From assembly GCF_030704535.1 (NCBI RefSeq), contig NC_081812.1:703501-767500 (forward strand): a DNA stretch of 64,000 nucleotides, given 5' to 3'. Positions 57,023 through 64,000 of this stretch are shown piece after piece. Positions within the stretch are counted from its first letter, which is position 1, and every line of letters starts with the position of its first letter. The notes below the pieces were generated by a model. That model had not been told where the DNA came from, did not search any database, and saw only the letters and a program-made list of their open reading frames with translations. The translations under genes were made by a program, and so were the position numbers. Source of the DNA: Vitis vinifera. Its lineage: Eukaryota > Streptophyta > Magnoliopsida > Vitales > Vitaceae.

Positions 57023-58211
57023 TATTGGAATTTTTATGTGTGGACTTACATAATCAATGTGATAATGCCATAAATCAATGTTGCTTTAATTTTTGCATTG
57101 TGGTCCATAATAGGGCTGGACACATTATTGCTTGATTTTTTATGGGCTCACCCTAATTCACTTGACTGGCTCATTAAGTCAAGTGGTCCAAATTGTGTAT
57201 GTGTGATATGTGGTATATATATGAATTATTATATATATAAGGGAAAAAGGCAGACTATTGTTCTATTATGTTCTGTTTTCTCTTGAGGTTGAGAAGAGCA
57301 CGTACTGCACGAACGAACTCTTTAGAACACACATACAGATTGTTTTGGGTGTTGAAAGGGAAGAGCCAATTGAACCCGGGTTTTCACTCCATCACGAACT
57401 AATCGTAGTCTTAGACATCAGTGTAGCATAAAATGGCTTTCCATGGGATTAATCAATGTCAGTTTTGTTAGCTTTTTTTCCTATAATGTGTGGCCATATA
57501 TAATTATATTTATATGAATATTATTTAAGGGTATCAATTGATAGGTAGGTGAATCAATTGATTGGGCATCCAAGAGTCTTATGTATGGAAGACTCAAATT
57601 ACAAATGGAGAGTTAGAAAATTTAACTCATATGAATGTGGTGTTACAATTTTTGTAACCCCATATTTATGAAATTTATTTGTACATTATATTTATGAGTA
57701 ATGGAGGAAAATGGAAATGTATAATATGCAATTATATGGATGCATTCAAGTTCATAACCCACCATTACCCATTAATTTGTACATAATGGGTGTAAATAAT
57801 GAGTATAACTCTCATATAGTCTTTGATGGGAAGACTAAGAGATGTACAACTTATTATAAATTGAGGTCTCAAGCCACACTCTCATTCTTATGTCTTTTTC
57901 TTTCTTGTTGTTTATTTTTTAACAACATACACCACACAAGTGACCCATCCATTATATGAGAGTAGTGAGTTAAAGACCTTGACAATACAATTCACAAGGT
58001 GACTCAATCTCACTTCATGAATCAAGGTAAGAATATGATCATTATTTTAGTACTTTCATTTATTTGTTTTATGTATCCAAAATTGTTTTCAAAAATAATT
58101 ATTTCCGCATAAAGTTTATGAAAGTTTGGTTAACAAGTTTTTCATCAATTCTCAATTTTACTGCATGCTTTAATGTCTACATGAGATCCTGTATGGTTTA
58201 ATTTTTCAACA
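57023..58211 (+). repeat. 3' LTR of the copia element, split by an insertion
   Basis: It is colinear with the 5' LTR over 57023-57465 and 58136-58211 and ends TTTTTCAACA. The (AT/ATT) microsatellite is much shorter than in the 5' LTR. There are many substitutions between the LTRs, including the first dinucleotide (TA for TG), which indicates considerable age. Confidence 0.9.
57466..58135 (+). mobile_element. Solo LTR (670 bp) nested inside the copia 3' LTR
   Basis: The insertion begins TGTTAGC, ends GGTTAACA (short inverted TGTTA/TAACA ends), and is flanked by the 5-bp direct repeat AGTTT (57461-57465 and 58136-58140). It has no coding region, primer site or internal domain, as expected after LTR-LTR recombination of an unrelated element. 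A compact TRIM-like element is the less likely alternative. Confidence 0.85.
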
Positions 58212-58216
58212 AGAAA

Positions 58217-58676
58217 TAGAAGAAAACTAACATAAAGGAATTGTAATAGTCATTGTGCAATTTGAAATAGAATGATGAATATAGAAAAAAAAAAAAAAAA
58301 AAGAAATTTGAGAGGAAAAAATTATTTAGGATTGAGTTAATTTTTCTAACACGTTAAATAAGAGTTTATTTTACAGTAATTTTATAAAATATTTTTAGTA
58401 TAAATATTGTTTTTAAAAAAAATAAATAAATAAATAAATAAGTATTTGATAAAATTTAGGAAATATTTTTAAAAATCTTAAAAATCATTTGTAACTTAAT
58501 AAAATAACTTATTTAATATTTTGGGTATAACATATATACACATTGTTTCAAAAAAAAAAAATGGTTAGGGACTAAATAGTAAACAGTGAAATAGGAAAAA
58601 ATGTTTAGGGACTAAATAGTGAAATAGGAAAAAAATGTTTAGGGGCTAAATAATGAAGTAGGTAAATTTTTTAGGG
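58217..58676. other. AT-rich spacer with a short tandem repeat
   Basis: This spacer lies between the copia element and the tRNA gene. Positions 58563-58675 hold about three degenerate units of TTAGGGACTAAATAGTGAAA followed by TAGGAAAAAATG (period about 34-45 bp). No gene was seen. Confidence 0.6.
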
Positions 58677-58677
58677 T

Positions 58678-58683
58678 AAAAAA
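58678..58683 (-). terminator. RNA polymerase III terminator of the tRNA-Arg gene
   Basis: There is a run of six T residues on the minus strand, about ten bases after the tRNA 3' end, the normal position for a Pol III terminator. Confidence 0.85.
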
Positions 58684-58692
58684 CCCTTCTTT

Positions 58693-58765
58693 CGCGCCAG
58701 GTAGGGGTCGAACCTACGACTTTCTGCTTAGGAAACAGACGCTCTATCCACTGAGCTACAGGCGC
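58693..58765 (-). tRNA. tRNA-Arg (anticodon CCT)
   Basis: On the minus strand, 73 bases fold into a standard cloverleaf. The acceptor stem is GCGCCTG/CTGGCGC with one T-T mismatch. The D arm is GCTC...GAGC, and the anticodon stem TCTGT/GCAGA has the loop TTCCTAA (anticodon CCT, reading AGG). The T arm is GTAGG TTCGACC CCTAC, with discriminator G. Internal promoter boxes A (TAGCTCAGTGG) and B (GGTTCGACCCC) are intact. There is no intron and no encoded CCA. It appears functional. Confidence 0.95.
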
Positions 58766-60140
58766 TTCGATGTCGTAATAATTTTTTTATATATATAATC
58801 TTAATTTTATCCTTTTATTTTAGACTCTTAAATTTTTTTGCAATAAAATTTAATTACACCATTGGAAAATAATAAATAAATCTCATTTTTTTATTATTTT
58901 TTTCTCATACAAAGATTAAATAATTTAAATTATATTTAATATTATTTTATATTTTCACCAAAATTCAAATTAGAAAATCAATTCTTTTAATTTTTTATTT
59001 TTCTTAATATTTTTTTAAATCAATCATAACTTAAGCATGTCATAAAAATGAAAATAACAATGAATAATAAAACCACATTAAAAATGGGTTTCGTTAGAAT
59101 GAAAATGAATTTTTTTAATTCTCCTTTTTACTTCTAAAAATAGCAGAAATATAAAAATCGACAATAAATGAAATGATTCTTATTTTTATTTTTATTCTAA
59201 AATTCCAAATCTTGTTCAAAAAAGTCCACAATCACTCCAAACTTATAAATATAAAGTTAATTTTAAAAACAAAAAACAGAATGTTATTTTTAATTATCTT
59301 TGCAACATGTGTCGTAGTTTTAACTTTATTTTCTAGAAGTAAAAAAATAATGTCTTACAAATTAATACATGAGAAATTGACCATATGATTTCATAATTAT
59401 AAAATCTAATTAAATAGAAAAAATTATGTAATTTAAAAAAAAAAAATTTCTGATGTGTTATGTTTTAATTAAAATTATATTTCTTCTATATGGTCTTTTT
59501 TTTTGTAATTTATTTATTTTCAATATATTTGATTGCTATCTCCAAAAACTTGAAAAAGAAACCATTTTTCAAACATAAATTTAATTATAATATGTAGTAA
59601 AGGATAATAAAATTAAAGCGTAGTTTTTTAAAAAATATTTAATAAATAGGTCTGAATTTTTCTTCAATTTAAATTATGATAAATTATTAATGATAATTTT
59701 TTTTAATAAATTGAGTTTTCATATAAGAAAACTATAAATTACAATCCTAGCTTGGAAATACAAATCAATTCAAAGAAACTCCTAATCAACAAGTTAACAA
59801 CTTAATAAAAATAATAGAGAAAATCAAATACGAAAATAAGTAATATGAAACATGTAAAAAAAAAATACCAAAGAAAATTAAATAGAATTAAAATTAATGA
59901 AAAATTAATATAATTTAAAATTATTTAATTTTAATATAAAAATAAATAAATAAAATAAGTCTAAAAAAAATATAAAAATAATTTATTTTTTTTAATTCTT
60001 TTTTTTTTCTTTACTTTTCATCTCTATTTTCTTTGGAAACCAAAGAACATTGAACCTAGGTTGAATTAACCAATATGTAATTTCATAATAAAGGTATTGG
60101 TTCCGTGTAGTGTGAGAAAGGTATCTAAGAAAAGAAAATT

Positions 60141-60264
60141 TAGAGTGTGTTTGACAATAATTTTGATAAATGTTTCTAACATTTTTTATGATTGAAGAAT
60201 AAATATTTTCAAGTGTTAGAAAAACTAAAAATATTTCTAAGAATTATTGCCGAACGCACTCTTA
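60141..60264. mobile_element. MITE, family copy 2
   Basis: The left end TAGAGTGTGTTTGACAATAA pairs with the right end TTATTGCCGAACGCACTCTTA as an imperfect inverted repeat of about 21 bp. The core has TGTTTCTAAC and GTGTTAGAAAAACTA, shared with 35551-35662. It is non-coding and consistent with a hAT-like non-autonomous element. No target duplication was confirmed. Confidence 0.75.
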
Positions 60265-61749
60265 GATTTGTTTGAAATCTATTTTTTGAAAATAAGAGAT
60301 TGTTTGGTTATGTGATTTAAAAAATGGTTTTCTGTTTTTGAAAACAAAAAACTGTTTTTAAAAAATTCTAATATTGTTTGACCATTGTTCTCTATTTACA
60401 ATTTTTTAAATAGAAAACAATTTTTAGAGAATTAATTAATGTTATTTTCATCAATTTTTTAAAACAAAAAGAAAATATGAGTTCATTTTATTATGTTTTC
60501 TTAAACTAGTAAGTTGAAGAATAAAAACAACTTTTAAAAATAAATTTCCAAAAACATGCCCATATGAACCCTAATTTTTGAAAAACATACTCTACAAACC
60601 TATCTTTTAAGAATTTATTCTAAAATGTACTATTTTTCAAAAATGAAAATTAGGTGTTTTTGGTTATTATTTTTGTAAAATATTTTATGTAATAATTAAA
60701 TATATGAAAAATATTTTGAAAACTTTTACCTTCTACATAATAAACATGTAACCGTCGTACACTTATAAAAAATAAGTCGAGAAATTTGTTTTTATATCTG
60801 AATTTGAAGCAGAAATTTGTTATGGGTGGCAATCATTCACATGAAAACTTAAGGACTTATTAGCCAAAGGACATGCATGAGCTTAATAATAGAGTCAAAA
60901 CTATTTAGAAGGCAAGCAACCACCCACCTCTATTGTCTTTACCTCTTTTGTGGCCTGCTTCCATTAATTAATTAATTAATTATATTCTTCTTTAATTTTA
61001 AAATTAATTTAAATAATTATTTGATGTGACATTACTCAACCCAACTATAAAAGATTAAGAGATCAGGTCGATAATATGGTTGTTGCCACCTTTTATTTTT
61101 ATTTTTTTTTCAAAAGGCTAGGGGCGGTGGGGGTGCTTTCTTCCAAATTGATAATAATAATAATAATAATAATAATTAAATAAATAAAAATTGGAGAATT
61201 TGAGTAAAATGTAAAATATTTTGTCATAATAATATTTCACAAATATTTTTAATTTTGAAAAAGAAAATAATTAATTATTACTACTACTGCATTTATCTAA
61301 AAGCAATCCCTTCTAATCCCATATTTATAAATAAAAAAAATTGAAAATTTTGATTAAAAATAAATAAAAAATAAAAAAGGAATGTTGACACCTACTACAC
61401 CCACATGCATAAAGTTGATTATTGGAATCGAAAAGGAAAGGAAAGAAGAGAGGCCAAAAATTGGGTGTGAGGCTCCATCACGAAAATGACCCAAAACCCT
61501 TACTTTTTTGTAATTTTTTTTTTTAAAGAATCCATACTATTTATTAATATCCTTATACTAATTTAATAGGAAATTATGGAATAATTTCTAAAAAAAAGGC
61601 TACTTGGCTTGGATCCACATACTTTGATTTTTCAGGGCTGTGGTACAAGGACACCACTTCAACATCACAACAAAAGGAAAATGATGTTTGTTTGTCTTTT
61701 AGACCATCCTCTTCACAGGATTCCTTCTACCAAACTGGGGACATTAATA

Positions 61750-62285
61750 AAGTGGAAACCCTAGATCAAGGTCGTGAATTAACAGAAAGCTATGAAGATT
61801 TTGAAAGATAAATTGTAATCAAATCTCTTTAAAAAGATATTTTGTCTCATAGTAGCCAACTCAAGTTTCCTAACGGAACTTTTGTTACTAGGTTAGTCGT
61901 ACAATTCACATGTTTCTAGCAATTCACGTAGCATCATCAAGCGATACAAGTCTCGAATAAGAATCTACAACACGCTAAATTGCCCTTGTTGATGATCCTT
62001 TACTATGATAGCCTCTAGGGTTTTCTAAAACGGTAAAACTTCCGTTACTAAGTTAGTTGTACAATTCACTCACATGGGCGATTCGTATAGTATCATCAAA
62101 TGATACAAGTCTCGAATAAGAATCTACAATAGCACGCTAAATTGCCCTTGTTGATGATCCTTTCACTCTAATAGCATCAAGGGTTTCTAAAATTGTAAAC
62201 CCTTGTCAATAAGCAGAAACCCTAGATTGATCTATCTCATGAGTTAACAAAAGTTATGGAGATTTTGGAAGGCAACTGTAATTTG
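61750..62285. repeat. Duplicated block with A-B-B-A arrangement
   Basis: Unit B, about 160 bp (61878-62037 and 62038-62200), is repeated in tandem. It shares GATACAAGTCTCGAATAAGA and TGCCCTTGTTGATGATCCTT. On each side lies a shorter related unit A: AAACCCTAGAT...GAATTAACAGAAAGCTATGA at about 61755-61825 and AAACCCTAGAT...GAGTTAACAAAAGTTATGGA at about 62207-62280, in the same orientation. This indicates duplication followed by deletion or unequal exchange. It is non-coding. Confidence 0.85.
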
Positions 62286-62299
62286 CAATATCCAAACAA

Positions 62300-63050
62300 T
62301 AAAACCATCTTCATAAGCTATGGCTGAATCAAAGACCTACATGTTTTGGACATTATTGGTACGATTGTATAGGGTCTGCAGCTGATCCTGGACGGTTGTG
62401 TGTGTTTGGAAGTGAATACCAAAAAGCTGCTTCCAAGCGAAGACAACAGGTACAATGAGCAGCCCCTTTTTCAGGAACAGTGGCTCAAGCTCAAAGCCTC
62501 AAACACATTGTCAAGTATCAAAGCTAGATGTGAACAAAATGACACGTATTTGTGTGTTAGGTGTATGTGAACATGGACAAATGGGCCTGCAGGAAAGTGG
62601 ATCCAAGCCAAGCATAAAGGCGTTCACACATTGAATATCAACCAAGCTGCAATTATCTTAGGGTTTAAGCAAGCAAGCAAGTAAAGATGGATGAGAGCAG
62701 CAATCCAGAATGGAGAACTTGAGTAGAACTTTTTATTCATTGTCAATGGGACAGCTAAAGAACTCAATCACATATGGAATCACTTCAAGACTACATGCAA
62801 ACCAGAATGAATCATGAAACTATGGACGGGATTTGTGAGTGACAACAGATTATTATTTACACAATAATCCTATATTACCCACACTAGAACCACTAGCTAA
62901 AACCCTAATAAGAACAAACAGAACAAGGGCAGGCAGCAGAGAGCACGACAAAAAAAGGTGTGAGATAGGAAAAATTATCTGAATTGCATGAATTGAACCT
63001 GAAAATGAATGGTGGTGGGACTTGTACAGATGGGTGGAGGGAGGAGGAGG
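62300..63050 (-). other. 3' flank of the DUF1191 gene
   Basis: This is sequence downstream of the stop at 63051 on the minus strand. It probably includes the 3' UTR. No coding region was seen. Confidence 0.5.
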
Positions 63051-63995
63051 TCATGGCATGTATTCATTCTCAATGATGGGTTGCGTTCGGGTCACCATTG
63101 CAGCTGGCGCTTTGGTGTTCCCAACAGAGGTCATCCGCAAGGCTTCCCCCACCTCTGCCGCCTTCTCCATCTGCTGCATTTTCTTCCTACGCTTGTACTT
63201 CCGCAGCCACAATACCAAGAACGCCAACAAAACCAACAATGCCAATCCACCAACCACAGAACCAACAATTATCCAGACCTTTGAAGTTCCCCCCTTTTCT
63301 CCACCACTCGGACTAGGAACAACACTTGGTGGTGGGGAAGGTGCTGGTGCATTGGACTCAACCACAATACCAAAATGACCCTGCTGTGCCGTTGAACATA
63401 TATTTCCCGACACTGCATTGCTAAAATTAGGGAAACCATCCAAATCAAACCAAACACACTTTGCAACTGAACCAGCAGGCACTGATGACACACCCTGGAA
63501 CTTGATTGATATCGGTTTGTCAGATGCATTGATATGCAATTCTGGCAAATTCGTGGCTGATAAATTCGAAGCATCATACGGAAGAAGACCTAATACAGGA
63601 GCCAAATAGGCATAGCCAGGTAATGGATAATACACCGAAGACAAGTTGCCTAAGTTTTGGTACACAAAAATTAGCCTCTCAACATAGGGGGTAACAACAA
63701 CTCCTTTGGGAATCTCAAACTCTTTGTACATCGTAACACCTCTACTTCTCAAACTACCACTCCTCAACCTCAATGCAGAAATGCCAATTCCGGTTAAATT
63801 CAGGGGAACAGCACCATCGTATGGGATCCCGGTTTTAGGCTTGTTAAGAGCCTTAAAAGCCTGGTATGCGTAGTCTTGGAGGAGGGCATCCAAGGCCCGT
63901 GCAGAGCCAGTAGACTGAGCTCCGACATCTGACAACCATGGCAACCAGAAGAAAGCCACAAGCATCAAGAGACCTGGAGAAATCCCCAGCCCCAT
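63051..63995 (-). CDS. DUF1191-family single-pass membrane protein
   Basis: A single minus-strand frame of 314 codons begins MGLGISPGLLMLVAFFWLPW, five bases from the window edge, and ends TQPIIENEYMP at 63051. Residues 1-26 look like a secretory signal peptide ending at GAQ. Residues 28-225 form an extracellular domain with Asn-linked glycosylation sequons (NLT, NLS, NAS). They include the conserved DYAYQAF and PKTGIPYDG blocks that I associate with plant DUF1191 proteins. A Pro/Ser-rich linker (APSPPPSVVPSPSGG) precedes one transmembrane helix at about 240-264 and a basic cytosolic tail (RKYKRRKK). The family has no established function. The start is likely correct but cannot be fully checked because the upstream region is outside the window. 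Confidence 0.88.
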   Translation of the reverse strand: MGLGISPGLLMLVAFFWLPWLSDVGAQSTGSARALDALLQDYAYQAFKALNKPKTGIPYDGAVPLNLTGIGISALRLRSGSLRSRGVTMYKEFEIPKGVVVTPYVERLIFVYQNLGNLSSVYYPLPGYAYLAPVLGLLPYDASNLSATNLPELHINASDKPISIKFQGVSSVPAGSVAKCVWFDLDGFPNFSNAVSGNICSTAQQGHFGIVVESNAPAPSPPPSVVPSPSGGEKGGTSKVWIIVGSVVGGLALLVLLAFLVLWLRKYKRRKKMQQMEKAAEVGEALRMTSVGNTKAPAAMVTRTQPIIENEYMP

Positions 63996-64000
63996 CGATG

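Larger units (their letters stand above)
50289..58216 (+). mobile_element. Full-length Ty1/copia LTR retrotransposon with 5-bp target duplication and nested insertions
   Basis: The element spans 50294-58211 and is flanked by the direct repeat AGAAA (50289-50293 and 58212-58216). The 5' LTR is 50294-50838, and the 3' LTR is 57023-58211 including a 0.67-kb insertion. A tRNA-Met primer site follows the 5' LTR, and a purine tract precedes the 3' LTR. Coding blocks in order are gag with a CCHC knuckle, a residual pre-integrase segment, integrase, reverse transcriptase and RNase H. They are broken by stops, a deletion over the protease, and a 1.2-kb insertion. The 3' LTR starts TATTGG instead of TGTTGA. 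The element is inactive, but its structure can be read completely. Confidence 0.92.
58766..62299. other. AT-rich intergenic region
   Basis: No gene was recognised. It holds a MITE at 60141-60264 and an (ATA)n run near 61150-61175. A duplicated block lies at 61750-62285. Numerous A/T inverted words lie around 60290-60640 (TTTGAAAACAAAAAACTG...), typical of decayed short DNA transposons. Confidence 0.6.

Noticed and set aside
63022..63378. Plus-strand frames opposite the DUF1191 gene
   Set aside because: They are antisense shadows of the transmembrane and Pro-rich coding region.

Overview
This window is nuclear DNA of a flowering plant. It has intron-rich genes with GT/AG junctions, AT-rich intergenic DNA, LTR and LINE retroelements, SINEs, MITEs, a chloroplast-derived insertion and an integrated plant pararetrovirus. 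The gene set and repeat types look most like a woody eudicot such as grapevine (Vitis). That species guess is an impression and was not tested.

Layout, left to right. 1-3.4 kb holds AT-rich DNA with two perfect short tandem duplications. 3.4-7.06 kb is a decayed Ty1/copia element on the minus strand. 7.3-11.0 kb is a six-exon plus-strand gene for a 427-residue coiled-coil protein of unknown function. 12.4-25.8 kb is a convergent minus-strand gene for an RNFT-like membrane RING E3 ligase. Its first intron is about 9.5 kb and holds a nested 7.7 kb composite: long diverged inverted repeats enclosing a scrambled endogenous caulimovirid. That virus copy has a promoter/leader arm duplicated head to head, and an internal zinc-knuckle segment is flipped. 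26-30 kb is intergenic. 30.13-32.74 kb is a decayed nuclear copy of the chloroplast ycf2 gene. 36.4-38.3 kb is a 5'-truncated LINE. 41.9-46.6 kb is a two-exon minus-strand gene for the DEAH-box spliceosomal helicase PRP22/DHX8. 50.29-58.21 kb is a full-length copia element with a 5-bp target duplication. It is interrupted by a 1.2 kb non-coding repeat and, inside its 3' LTR, by a solo LTR with its own target duplication. 58.7 kb carries a tRNA-Arg(CCT). 63.05-63.995 kb is a DUF1191 membrane-protein gene on the minus strand.

The host genes are unrelated housekeeping or plant-specific genes and do not form a pathway. The most unusual structure is the intron composite at 15.88-23.60 kb. It combines three scales of inverted repeat with viral coding blocks in both orientations. 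The ycf2-derived tract and the nested copia locus, in which two insertion events can be ordered by target duplications, also merit attention.
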